The notes under the pieces: generated by a model
Database searches by the model: none
Told to the model about the DNA's origin: nothing
The model's input: only the letters and a program-made list of their open reading frames with translations
Shown here: positions 18,340 through 26,968 of the stretch, piece after piece
How the letters are laid out: every line of letters starts with the position of its first letter
Position numbering within the stretch: the first letter of the stretch is position 1
Position numbers and translations under genes: made by a program
Source: Bacteroides rodentium JCM 16496
GTDB lineage: Bacteria > Bacteroidota > Bacteroidia > Bacteroidales > Bacteroidaceae
Direction of reading: 5' to 3'
NCBI RefSeq assembly: GCF_000614125.1
Contig: NZ_BAKJ01000042.1
Coordinates: 1 to 43,436, forward strand
Length of the DNA: 43,436 nucleotides

Positions 18340-19254
18340 TTATGATTTGTAACTTTTTAGTGCTTCATGTACTTGTGAGTTAAGTTTCCAAAGTAGCAGA
18401 GATAGACTTATAGTCATCATTATGTCAATGGAAAGTTTTGTTAAAATATTCATTTCGGGAGAGAAAATCTGCTCGGCTATTATTGCTGCTATTGTATTGC
18501 CGACATATATCTCCAAAGTGTGTGAACCAATCCAATTGAATAGTTTGTTCTTTAAGATTCCCCATCTGTCAATGAGTATATTTGCTATTTGAACGGTGAA
18601 GAGTACAGCACATGCGGAAAACAGGTAATGATGTCCCTGAAAAAAGAAGGCAATACTTAATAGAAACAAGGGAATGGTGACTTTATAAGGCAAATTTTCT
18701 TTGTTATTGAGGGCACATTGCATACCTAGCAGATAAAGAGGGAAACGAGCGACAGCATTATCATACTGCCATCTTCCGGTTCCTAAAAATTCTCCTTCTA
18801 AGACAACGACCAAACTGACGAGTGTCAGTAATCTCCAACTATATTTTTCCAAAAGCATTTTTAATAACGGGCTAACAGCATAGAACAGAAGCAAGGTGGA
18901 AAGATACCATTCGGGCAGCAAGTCTGGGTTGTAATAGAATGAAAGTGATGTGATATTAAGTAGGAATGTCTCTAAACCAAAATCCCCCCCCCCTAATGTT
19001 AAATTTATTATACACGCAGAGCTTATCATGATAATCCACAATGGAAGGATTCGCTGGAGCCTGTGTATATAGAATTGTTTTATGGAATTGCGGGCAAGCG
19101 ACTTAGCGATGCCATATCCACTCAGCAACATGAAGATATCTACTCCGGCATATCCTACATTCAACCGACCGATGTGTATGCCACGTAGGCACAGATGATA
19201 GCAAATGACTCCCAAAATGGAGAGGCACATTAATGTAGTTCTGTTTCTGAACAT
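18340..19254 (-). CDS. Acyltransferase 3 family protein with poly-G tract, in frame (copy 4)
   Basis: 304-aa membrane acyltransferase_3 protein: LSILGVICYHLCLRGIHIGR at the first helix with conserved His, AGVDIFMLLSGYGIAKSL, HRLQRILPLWIIMIS and about nine further hydrophobic segments. A run of 10 G at 18984-18993 encodes Gly-Gly-Gly near residues 88-90 (TLGGGDFG) in an extracytoplasmic loop. At 10 the frame is open; 9 or 11 would truncate. Its start overlaps the flippase stop by one base. Likely O-acetylates the polymer. Confidence 0.87.
   Translation of the reverse strand: MFRNRTTLMCLSILGVICYHLCLRGIHIGRLNVGYAGVDIFMLLSGYGIAKSLARNSIKQFYIHRLQRILPLWIIMISSACIINLTLGGGDFGLETFLLNITSLSFYYNPDLLPEWYLSTLLLFYAVSPLLKMLLEKYSWRLLTLVSLVVVLEGEFLGTGRWQYDNAVARFPLYLLGMQCALNNKENLPYKVTIPLFLLSIAFFFQGHHYLFSACAVLFTVQIANILIDRWGILKNKLFNWIGSHTLEIYVGNTIAAIIAEQIFSPEMNILTKLSIDIMMTISLSLLLWKLNSQVHEALKSYKS
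18984..18993 (-). repeat. Poly-G tract of 10 (gene on)
   Basis: Ten C on the plus strand inside the acyltransferase at 18340-19254, reading in frame at the present length. Confidence 0.9.
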
Positions 19255-20792
19255 TAGTTTTGTTTTATGGCGTAAATTTTCTTTCTGACAAAAGAACTTA
19301 TCTTCTCTCTTTCACCTTTCGTTAAGGCAAAAAACCATGAAGAAATCGCTATTGTTAGGGTAGATACTATGCCTGTCCCGAACAAACGAATCCACCCTTG
19401 TTCCATGCTGGATAGGAATGCAAGGCATACAAGAGTTGAGATACAGGTTACAATCATCACTCCTCTTAACGTATGTTTGAAAAAATATCCGAATGTTATT
19501 CCGATAAAAGGTTTGTTTACTGTAATGCGTGGAATGAAAATCAACAGATAAATGACATTTGTAACCGCTACAGTCAAAATGGGATTACCTGTTATTTCAA
19601 GTACTATGTAGGAAACAATGAGAATTAGCAGTTGGGCCATACTGATGATAATTTGGAAATTACGGATTTTTCCGGAAGCTCTGTTTAGTGTCTCATTTGA
19701 GTTCAGCAGTATTTCAACTAAGGTGTTGAGAAATGTCAGCTGGACAAAAATGCCAGCGTATGGAGGTACTTCAGTCAGCCATTTGGCAAGAAAAAAATCT
19801 ACTTCGAACATGCATGGAAGTGCGATGAAAAGAAATAGCAGATATGAAAACTTTGCTCCTTTGCAAACCAGTTTTGTTGTATATGCTATATCTCCGGCAG
19901 CATACGATTTTGTTATTTGCGGATTCAATGCTGTAGTGAAATTTCGAGAGAAAGCACCTGCTGTTCCATTGATTTGAGAAGCTACACCACGGGCTGCATT
20001 GATTGCCGTGCCAAAGTGCATGTTAAGCATGATGCCCACTCCTTGACTGCTTAGCATGGAAGCGCAGGTCGTCAGAAAGTTCCATCCTGCAAAACCGAAC
20101 ATGTCTTTGAACAAGGCTTTGTCAATATGTGTAGAATATTGGCATTCGGAAAATCTTTTCTTACAATATATCCAGTACATCAATTGGATGGAAATAGATA
20201 CGGCAAGTACAAGAATCCCATAGAACACCAGTTTGTCGATGGGGCTGACTGCAAGCGATAGGGCTATGCCAAATGTCAAGAAGACCTTGGTTATGGTAAC
20301 GAAGGCAAATGCTCCCATTTTTTCGTGTGAGATAATCGAAGCACTGTAAGGCACGCTGATCATCTCAAGAACAAAAGAGAGAAGGGAGAACTGATAAATC
20401 CAATTTGCAGCGGTCATACGGTCTGGCTCGATATTCAACTTTGTATAGACAAACCATACACCTATGGTCTCACCCAACAGAACTACCAATAGTGCAAGAA
20501 GAAGAAGGATATTAACAGATGTGGAGAAGGTTTGCTGCAACCTTTTCGCATCATTCCTGCCTAATTCAAATGTAAGGAAGCGGCTCACTGCTTGTGTCAT
20601 GGTGGCTGTTACCATATAAAACATGGACACAAAGCCTCCTATAACATTATAGACACCATAATCTGATACTCCCAAATTAGCGAGTATCAGACGGGTAGAA
20701 TAGAAACTGATGCCTACAGTAAACAACATGCGGGCATACAGAATCAATGTGTTTTGGGCTAATCGTTTGTTATTTTGTGATTGAATAGACAT
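19254..20792 (-). CDS. Wzx-like flippase / polysaccharide biosynthesis (MATE-like) transporter
   Basis: 512-aa polytopic protein of the MOP/MATE superfamily, probably the Wzx flippase that turns lipid-linked repeat units to the periplasm. It starts SQNNKRLAQNTLILYARMLF, continues FYSTRLILANLGVSDYGVYN (a hallmark of Bacteroides polysaccharide flippases) and has about 14 hydrophobic segments. It is the first gene of the 1.5-20.8 kb operon. The 385 bp upstream hold no clear promoter. The front-end genes (sugar transferase, Wza, Wzc) lie 11 kb away, separated by an accessory island. Confidence 0.9.
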   Translation of the reverse strand: MSIQSQNNKRLAQNTLILYARMLFTVGISFYSTRLILANLGVSDYGVYNVIGGFVSMFYMVTATMTQAVSRFLTFELGRNDAKRLQQTFSTSVNILLLLALLVVLLGETIGVWFVYTKLNIEPDRMTAANWIYQFSLLSFVLEMISVPYSASIISHEKMGAFAFVTITKVFLTFGIALSLAVSPIDKLVFYGILVLAVSISIQLMYWIYCKKRFSECQYSTHIDKALFKDMFGFAGWNFLTTCASMLSSQGVGIMLNMHFGTAINAARGVASQINGTAGAFSRNFTTALNPQITKSYAAGDIAYTTKLVCKGAKFSYLLFLFIALPCMFEVDFFLAKWLTEVPPYAGIFVQLTFLNTLVEILLNSNETLNRASGKIRNFQIIISMAQLLILIVSYIVLEITGNPILTVAVTNVIYLLIFIPRITVNKPFIGITFGYFFKHTLRGVMIVTCISTLVCLAFLSSMEQGWIRLFGTGIVSTLTIAISSWFFALTKGEREKISSFVRKKIYAIKQN

Positions 20793-21177
20793 GTTTCAAA
20801 ACAATAAAAATATTAACAAAATTGTCAGAATGCGTACGGAGATGTTTATATCTATTTTTTTAGAGTTCCTAATGGTTGGGGTGGCTTTTTTTCACCACGG
20901 AGGGGCACAGTGTTTCACGGAGTGTTTTTTTACCACGACAATTTTATTGGCTGTTTTTCAGCCGATATAAAAAACGCAAGAAAATATTTTTTTATATTTC
21001 GCTTTATAAAGACGGGACAGAAGAACTTTCTTGTTGCGATTCTTACCATGAAGAATGGACTCAAAAAGTTTATGTTCTGTTCTCTGCATCAGCAGAAGAA
21101 TGGTCTCTCAAAAATCTTCTTTCATCTGTTTGATGACGAGTGAAAAACTTTCCAATAAAGAATATATGCGGGCAGAA
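20793..21177. other. Gene-free stretch with degenerate island repeat (copy a, 20857-20935)
   Basis: I see no gene on either strand. At 20857-20935 is a diverged copy of the island repeat: GAGTTCCTAATGGTT, then CACCACGGAGG, then GTTTCACGGAGTG. A possible partial second CACCACG occurs near 20930. The rest is T-rich and shows no promoter, terminator or HEPN-gene remnant that I can support. Confidence 0.6.
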
Positions 21178-21471
21178 TCAAACATAGAGCAGGTCTTTTG
21201 AAATATTCTCACCAAAGATGGAGTCGGTCACTTGTTTACTCAGCCGGATAATATCAACCTTGCACTTAAAGAGCTGTTCCAGTTCCCTTTTCATGTGGAT
21301 ACGTGTAAAGATGTCAGGCTCCCCTTCGTATGCGATGTCAATATCGCTATCTTCCTTCTGTTCATTGCGAGATACGGAACCGAAAATCGCCATTTTGACT
21401 ATACCATATCGTATGGCAGTGGTATGAAAATACTCACTAAGCAATGCTATGTATTCTTTCTGCGTTTTCAT
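21178..21471 (-). CDS. MNT-type nucleotidyltransferase domain protein
   Basis: 97-aa minimal nucleotidyltransferase (pol-beta superfamily). The motif is FGSVSRNEQKEDSDIDIAYE, with G-S and D-x-D spacing intact, and a downstream VDIIRL strand supplies the third Asp. I start at the ATG at 21471; the longer frame to 21498 begins at a TTG inside the repeat. MNT proteins usually pair with a HEPN toxin as antitoxin (they AMPylate it), but no HEPN gene is visible on either side here. It may be orphaned or regulate something else. Confidence 0.85.
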   Translation of the reverse strand: MKTQKEYIALLSEYFHTTAIRYGIVKMAIFGSVSRNEQKEDSDIDIAYEGEPDIFTRIHMKRELEQLFKCKVDIIRLSKQVTDSIFGENISKDLLYV

Positions 21472-21492
21472 TTGTTTTATGTATCTGGAGTA

Positions 21493-21605
21493 TTGCAAAG
21501 AAACAAATTTTTTCGAGAGTTCCTAATGGTTACGGTTCTTTCTTTTCACCACAGAGGGCACAGAGTTTCACAGAGTGATTTTCTGTTTGTCAATGATGCT
21601 GTCCT
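21493..21605 (+). repeat. Island repeat copy b
   Basis: About 110 bp running from TTGCAAAGAAACAAATTT through TTCCTAATGGTTACGG and CACCACAGAGG to TTTCACAGAGTGATTTT and CAATGATGCTGTCC. It lies between the stop of the first PDDEXK_9 gene and the start of the MNT gene. Same orientation as copies a, c, d and e. Confidence 0.88.
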
Positions 21606-23165
21606 TTAGTTGCTTTTTATAATCCACCTCTCTATGTTCCTCGTCCGGTTGCTAAAGTTGATGCCGATCTTGAACAGTTTCCGTGGGTCGGCTTCGAAGG
21701 GGAGGGCATAGTGCTTCTCCTCTATCTGGGCGAGGGCCTCTTCGGCGGTGCCTTCCAGCTTGAACTCCATCACGTAGATATAGTCCGGGGTTTTTACCAC
21801 GAGGTCGACCCGTCCTTCGGACGTGTGGTATTCTGCCTGGGTATAGAAACCCACCAGCTTGAAGACGATGAAGAGCACGTTCTGGTAGTGCCGTTCCAGT
21901 TCGCCCGCCAGCTCGTAGGGGGTGTCGGCGAAGAAGCTTTGCAGGCGTTTGAGGAAGGCTTCGGGTTGTCCGGCGCATATTTCGCGTACAAACTTCTTTA
22001 TCTCGAACGGCGCTTCTATCTTTGAGAAACGGGTGTAGAACGGCACCAGGAACTTGATGAACCCTTCCTCTACTTCCCGGTTGGGGAAGCCGAGGCGGTA
22101 TAAGCCGAATTCTTTGTCGTATCCCTTGATGGTGAGGTAGCCGCTCTGGAAGATGACCGGTATGGGCTCCTCGTCGCCGTAGATGCTGTTCAGCACGTCG
22201 GCATCGGTCTCCTCGTGTGCCATGCGCTCCAGGTCGTAATGGTTGTTTTTGAGCAGCTCCACCAGGTAGGTGGGGGTGCCGGTCTCGAACCAGTAGCTGC
22301 CGAATTCTTTTTTCTCGAATGTGTTGAGCAGGCTGAAAGGGTTGTAGACCCCTTCGCTATTGTAGGTGAAGTGATAACCGTCGTAACAGGATTTCAGTTC
22401 CTGGCATGCCTCTTCGTATGTCATATCCTGTGCGGCGGCCAATTCGTGCAACTCTTCTTCAAAGTTCTCATGCAGCTCTTTTTCGGTGATGCCGCAGAGG
22501 TTGAGGAAACGCCTGTCCGTGGAGATGTCGTTCAGGTTGTTCAGGTCGCTGAACACGCTGACCTTTCCGAACTTGGTGACTCCCGTGAGCAGGGCGAACT
22601 TGATGCAGCCGTCCATGGTTTTGAGTACCCCGTAGAAGGGCTTCAGCGTGTTGCGGAACTCACGTTGCAAGTCGTGGTTGCCGATGGCTTGCAGCAAGGG
22701 CTTGTCGTACTCGTCGATGAGGATGGCCACCCGCTCGCCCGTCTGCTTGTAAACGCGTTCGAGGATGCCTTTGAAGCGCAGTGCCGGGGTGGCTTCCGCT
22801 ATCCCGGTGCCGTAGAGGGCTTCCCATTGCGAGAGGGCATTGTCCAGAATCTGGTCCAGGCTGTCCGGCGTATCATATTTTCCGATGTTCAGGTCCAGGT
22901 GCAGCACGGGGCGTTTCACCCACTCTTTCTCCAGCTTCTCCATGGCCAATCCTTCGAAAAGTTCCCGCTTGCCTTGGAAGTAGGCTTCGAGGGTGGAAAT
23001 GAGCAGGCTCTTGCCGAAGCGGCGCGGGCGGCTCAGGAAGTAATAACGACCGCTGGCCGCCAATTGGTGGACAAGGGCTGTCTTGTCTATATAGACATAA
23101 CCGTCTTTGCGTAGACTTTCAAAATTCTGCACTCCAATCGGATATATTCGTTGCTGCGGTTCCAT
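21606..23165 (-). CDS. AAA-ATPase-like / PDDEXK_9 protein, paralogue 1
   Basis: 519-aa protein of the AAA-ATPase-like plus PD-(D/E)XK nuclease (PDDEXK_9) architecture that is highly multiplied in Bacteroidetes. The N-terminus has IYPIGVQNFESLRKDGYVYI, a P-loop-like RPRRFGKSL, and VAILIDEYDKPLL as Walker B. The C-terminus GRVDLVVKTPDYIYVMEFKL carries the D...ExK nuclease motif. I start at the ATG at 23165; the longer frame begins at TTG within the repeat. It is nearly identical to the gene at 25382-26941 except for a central block. Role unknown; a defence or mobile-element function is often suspected. Confidence 0.9.
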   Translation of the reverse strand: MEPQQRIYPIGVQNFESLRKDGYVYIDKTALVHQLAASGRYYFLSRPRRFGKSLLISTLEAYFQGKRELFEGLAMEKLEKEWVKRPVLHLDLNIGKYDTPDSLDQILDNALSQWEALYGTGIAEATPALRFKGILERVYKQTGERVAILIDEYDKPLLQAIGNHDLQREFRNTLKPFYGVLKTMDGCIKFALLTGVTKFGKVSVFSDLNNLNDISTDRRFLNLCGITEKELHENFEEELHELAAAQDMTYEEACQELKSCYDGYHFTYNSEGVYNPFSLLNTFEKKEFGSYWFETGTPTYLVELLKNNHYDLERMAHEETDADVLNSIYGDEEPIPVIFQSGYLTIKGYDKEFGLYRLGFPNREVEEGFIKFLVPFYTRFSKIEAPFEIKKFVREICAGQPEAFLKRLQSFFADTPYELAGELERHYQNVLFIVFKLVGFYTQAEYHTSEGRVDLVVKTPDYIYVMEFKLEGTAEEALAQIEEKHYALPFEADPRKLFKIGINFSNRTRNIERWIIKSN

Positions 23166-23192
23166 GTTATTGTCTTTGGGGTATGTTTCTAT

Positions 23193-23305
23193 TTGCAAAG
23201 AAACAAATTTCCTTGTGGTTTTCCTAATGGTTACGGTTCTTTCTTTTCACCACAGAGGGCACAGGGTTTCACAGAGTGATTTTTTGTTCGCCAATGATGC
23301 TTCCT
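23193..23305 (+). repeat. Island repeat copy c
   Basis: Third copy of the island repeat: TTGCAAAGAAACAAATTTCC, TTTTCCTAATGGTTACGG, CACCACAGAGG and TTTCACAGAGTGATTTTT, ending near CCAATGATGC. It lies between the ATPase-nuclease stop (23371) and the paralogue 1 start (23165). Confidence 0.88.
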
Positions 23306-23370
23306 CTTTGTTGCTTTGTGCGTATATTACTTACACCAATTTTCCCAAGTCAACTGTAAATGCAGCTTGC

Positions 23371-25248
23371 TTATCCGGCACCGCCACGTAGTGCAAGGTC
23401 ATTTCCGGCACTTAACGGGGCATAAAATCTTTTGCAATTTGCTTCCGGCATACGGTATTTTTTGTCCCTGTAGAGATTGTAGCAAAAACTACCCGCTTTG
23501 TCGCCTACTTCTTTCTGCTTGGACAGATAAGATTGTACATCCTCATTCGGCTTAAAGGAAGCTATGATGCCTTTTATCACCCATTCATCGGGAGTATATG
23601 ATTGCAACAAGCTTAACAATGAATGCAGCTTGAGGTAGGAGGCTATGATTTGGTCTTTGGCCTTACATATCTGCTGGGTGGAAAACGAACTTTTCAGTTC
23701 GCACAGGTAAATGGTCTTCTGTTTGTCTTGCTCCGTGAGGAATATCCCGTCGCAATCTTCTTTTAAGATGGCATTTGAACCGGCATTGGAGAAAATGGAG
23801 GTGTCATCTTTCACGATTACGCTTGGAATGATAATACCGTTCATACCGTTGATAGTCAGTTGCTTGAATGTGTCGGGCTTGCTGCTGTTGCTTGTTTCGT
23901 CAAAGGTATAACCGGCCACTACACCGCTTGAGGCGTAGTTCGGATATGCTTTATTATAAGCAGCTTCATTCAGCTCACAGATTTTGTCGTAAACGTAGGA
24001 ACTGTCCCTTAACTGGTTTTCCAGTACCGACCGGAACGTGTCAAAAGGTATTCCGCTCTGGGCATCTTGTGCCGTTATACTAACTGTCTTGTCTGCATTC
24101 CGCTTGAAGTAGTACGCATTGACAAGTCTTGCCGGGATGGTGACTTCCGGGTCGTAATGGTGCTCTTGGCAGAATGCTTCGTATTCGTCCTTGCTGAGCC
24201 TGTTTTTTAATAAATGCAGGCGAAGAAGGTCGTTTATCCGGCGCAGGAAATAGTCGCTGTGGGTGGTTACCTGGAAACGGCATCCCTGCTGCAGGAGTTG
24301 GGCCAGGATGTCGGCCACTTTGAGTTGCAGTTCCGGATGGAGGTTGGTCTCCGGCTCTTCGAACATGATGGAGTAGTTGCTCACCAACCCTTTCTGCAGC
24401 ATAAGGGCAAACGGGGCAAGCTCCTTGATGGAAGCCGCACCTGCCAGGATGGGGATTTCTCCATAGGAGGCTTGTTCGTAGTACAAGTCGTTGTTGTGGA
24501 GGTTGATGGTTCCGTCTATCAATGTCCGGCTCAGCGTGGAGTATTCCTCGTTGTTTGTTTCGCTTTTGGGTGAAATTGCTTTTAGGTCGGACAAATCCCA
24601 CATGAATTCTTTATACATGCCGGTCAGCACATTTCTGCCGATGTCGCTCAGGCTGACGATGCCACCGCGGGAAGGGGGGAGCAGGAATGTGCTGTTCTGG
24701 TTGATTCTGAATATGACTTTTATAAAGGCAGTGAAAAGCACTGCATAAGGAATCGCTCCCCATCCGGTGGAGGCGTGGGGGAGACGGAGAGGGGTGCCGT
24801 TCATCGACACCGTGTCATAGTACTTCATTTCTCCTTCCATCTCCAGCACTTCTTTGGCATAGCTGAATTTGTACCGGTCTGTAGGAAGTCCGTTGAATTT
24901 GATGGAGACTTTTCCTTCCAAAGAATAATTCCCGACCATCTCGCCCACGTATTTGATGGCAGAACGGCTGCACCATGCTTCAAACTCCTGTAGCGTAAAT
25001 TCATGGAGGAATCCTTGTTCGGCATCGGGCAGTTGCTCTTTTTGCTTGTCATACGAGGCGTCTCTTTCGGTGAAGAAATCGGATATCTCGTTGCCGCACA
25101 ATACTCTGTATATGTAGTGCACAAGCAATGCGGTGTAGCTTTTTCCTGTACCGGATTCACCGGAAAACACCATAAATGGCTTCAACTCTATCCGGGAATT
25201 GCGTACAGGACCGAGGCTTTCTATATAGATTTCTATGTTGCTGTCCAT
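23371..25248 (-). CDS. AAA (ABC-type/RecF-like) ATPase with C-terminal PD-(D/E)XK-like region
   Basis: 625-aa protein. Walker A is FSGESGTGKSYT near residues 29-39. The ABC-type Walker B FEEPETNLHP is near 297, and the H-loop TTHSDYFL near 328, as in SMC/RecF/OLD-like AAA_15/AAA_21 ATPases. The C-terminal part has DGIFLTE near 499 followed by YLCELKSSFS near 513-520, a D...ExK nuclease signature. Such ATPase-nuclease fusions are typical of phage-defence effectors, but I do not recognise the specific family. It is a single gene between two near-identical PDDEXK_9 genes, with an island repeat on each side. Confidence 0.78.
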   Translation of the reverse strand: MDSNIEIYIESLGPVRNSRIELKPFMVFSGESGTGKSYTALLVHYIYRVLCGNEISDFFTERDASYDKQKEQLPDAEQGFLHEFTLQEFEAWCSRSAIKYVGEMVGNYSLEGKVSIKFNGLPTDRYKFSYAKEVLEMEGEMKYYDTVSMNGTPLRLPHASTGWGAIPYAVLFTAFIKVIFRINQNSTFLLPPSRGGIVSLSDIGRNVLTGMYKEFMWDLSDLKAISPKSETNNEEYSTLSRTLIDGTINLHNNDLYYEQASYGEIPILAGAASIKELAPFALMLQKGLVSNYSIMFEEPETNLHPELQLKVADILAQLLQQGCRFQVTTHSDYFLRRINDLLRLHLLKNRLSKDEYEAFCQEHHYDPEVTIPARLVNAYYFKRNADKTVSITAQDAQSGIPFDTFRSVLENQLRDSSYVYDKICELNEAAYNKAYPNYASSGVVAGYTFDETSNSSKPDTFKQLTINGMNGIIIPSVIVKDDTSIFSNAGSNAILKEDCDGIFLTEQDKQKTIYLCELKSSFSTQQICKAKDQIIASYLKLHSLLSLLQSYTPDEWVIKGIIASFKPNEDVQSYLSKQKEVGDKAGSFCYNLYRDKKYRMPEANCKRFYAPLSAGNDLALRGGAG

Positions 25249-25267
25249 TTCTTTTTTTTCTTTCCTA

Positions 25268-25381
25268 TTGCAAAGAAAGGAAATTTCTCGTGGTTTTCCT
25301 AATGGTTACGGTTCTTTCTTTTCACCACAGAGGACACAGAGTTTCACAGAGTGATTTTTTGTTTGTCAATGATGCTGTCCT
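25268..25381 (+). repeat. Island repeat copy d
   Basis: Fourth copy, from TTGCAAAGAAAGGAAATTTC through TTTTCCTAATGGTTACGG, CACCACAGAGG and TTTCACAGAGTGATTTTT to CAATGATGCTGTCC. It lies between the paralogue 2 stop and the ATPase-nuclease start. Confidence 0.88.
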
Positions 25382-26941
25382 TTAGTTGCTTTTTATAATC
25401 CACCTCTCTATGTTCCTCGTCCAGTTGCTGAAATTGATGCCGATCTTGAACAGTTTCCGTGGGTCGGCTTCGAAGGGGAGGGCATAGTGCTTCTCCTCTA
25501 TCTGGGCGAGGGCCTCTTCGGCGGTGCCTTCCAGCTTGAACTCCATCACGTAGATATAGTCCGGGGTTTTTACCACGAGGTCGACCCGTCCTTCGGACGT
25601 ATGGTATTCTGCCTGGGTATAGAAACCCACCAGCTTGAAGACGATGAAGAGCACGTTCTGGTAGTGCCGTTCCAGTTCGCCCGCCAGCTCGTAGGGGGTG
25701 TCGGCAAAGAAACTTTGCAGGCGTTTGAGGAAGGCTTCGGGTTGTCCGGAACGTATCTCACGTACAAATTTCTGTATCTCGAACGGTGCTTCTATCTTCG
25801 AGAAACGGGTGTAGAACGGCACCAGGAACTTGATGAACCCTTCCTCTACTTCCCGGTTGGGGAAGCCGAGGCGGTATAAGCCGAATTCTTTGTCGTATCC
25901 CTTGATGGTGAGGTAGCCGCTCTGGAAGATGACGGGTATGGGCTCCTCGTCGCCGTAGATGCTGTTCAGCACGTCGGCATCGGTCTCCTCGTGCGCCATG
26001 CGCTCCAGGTCGTAATGGTTGTTTTTGAGCAGCTCCACCAGGTAGGTGGGGGTGCCGGTCTCGAACCAGTAGCTGCCGAACTTCTTGTACTTGAAGGTGT
26101 TGAGCAGGCTGAAAGGGTTGTAGATGCCTTCCGTGTCTTCTACAAAGTGGTAGCCGTCGTAACAGGATTTCAGTTCCTGGCATGCCTCCTGATAGGTCAT
26201 TTTTTGTGCGGCTGCCAATTGGTGGATTTCTGCTTCGAAGTAGTCGTGGATTTCCTGTTCGGTGATTCCGCACAAGCTGACGTAGGGCTCGCGCATCGTG
26301 ATGTCGTCCAGATTGTTCAAGTCGCTGAATACACTGACCTTTCCGAATTTTGTGACTCCCGTGAGCAGGGCGAACTTGATGCAGCCGTCCATGGTTTTGA
26401 GTACCCCGTAGAAGGGCTTCAGCGTGTTGCGGAACTCACGTTGCAGGTTGTGGTTGCCGATGGCTTGCAGCAAGGGCTTGTCGTACTCGTCGATGAGGAT
26501 GGCCACCCGCTCGCCTGTCTGCTTGTAAGCGCGTTCGAGGATGCCTTTGAAGCGCAGTGCCGGGGTGGCTTCCGCTATCCCTGTGCCGTAGAGGGCTTCC
26601 CATTGCGAGAGGGCATTGTCCAGAATCTGGTCCAGGCTGTCCGGCGTATCATATTTTCCGATGTTCAGGTCCAGGTGCAGCACGGGGCGTTTCACCCACT
26701 CTTTCTCCAGCTTCTCCATGGCCAGACCTTCGAAAAGTTCCCGCTTGCCTTGGAAGTAGGCTTCGAGGGTGGAAATGAGCAGGCTCTTGCCGAAGCGGCG
26801 CGGGCGGCTCAGGAAGTAATAACGACCGCTGGCCGCCAATTGGTGGACAAGGGCTGTCTTGTCTATATAGACATAACCGTCTTTGCGTAGACTCTCAAAA
26901 TTCTGCACTCCAATTGGATATATTCGTTGCTGCGGTTCCAT
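25382..26941 (-). CDS. AAA-ATPase-like / PDDEXK_9 protein, paralogue 2
   Basis: 519-aa paralogue of the gene at 21606-23165, offset by exactly 3776 bp. The same motifs are present: RPRRFGKSL, AILIDEYDKPLL and GRVDLVVKTPDYIYVMEFKL. Most of the length is almost identical at DNA level. A central block (about 26080-26358) encodes a different version: ITMREPYVSLCGITEQEIHD here against STDRRFLNLCGITEKELHEN in paralogue 1, and VEDTEGIY against TYNSEGVY. A smaller patch differs near 25750-25800. I start at ATG 26941 for the same reason as in paralogue 1. Confidence 0.9.
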   Translation of the reverse strand: MEPQQRIYPIGVQNFESLRKDGYVYIDKTALVHQLAASGRYYFLSRPRRFGKSLLISTLEAYFQGKRELFEGLAMEKLEKEWVKRPVLHLDLNIGKYDTPDSLDQILDNALSQWEALYGTGIAEATPALRFKGILERAYKQTGERVAILIDEYDKPLLQAIGNHNLQREFRNTLKPFYGVLKTMDGCIKFALLTGVTKFGKVSVFSDLNNLDDITMREPYVSLCGITEQEIHDYFEAEIHQLAAAQKMTYQEACQELKSCYDGYHFVEDTEGIYNPFSLLNTFKYKKFGSYWFETGTPTYLVELLKNNHYDLERMAHEETDADVLNSIYGDEEPIPVIFQSGYLTIKGYDKEFGLYRLGFPNREVEEGFIKFLVPFYTRFSKIEAPFEIQKFVREIRSGQPEAFLKRLQSFFADTPYELAGELERHYQNVLFIVFKLVGFYTQAEYHTSEGRVDLVVKTPDYIYVMEFKLEGTAEEALAQIEEKHYALPFEADPRKLFKIGINFSNWTRNIERWIIKSN

Positions 26942-26968
26942 GTTATTGTCTTTGGGGTATGTTTCTAT

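Noticed and set aside
22215..23114. Plus-strand frames over both PDDEXK_9 genes (also 25991-26890)
   Set aside because: Identical shadows of duplicated genes; no domain recognised.
20857..25381. Tiny frames in the island repeats encoding HHRGHRVSQ-like peptides
   Set aside because: They come from the repeat sequence itself, occur in every copy and lack starts or domains.
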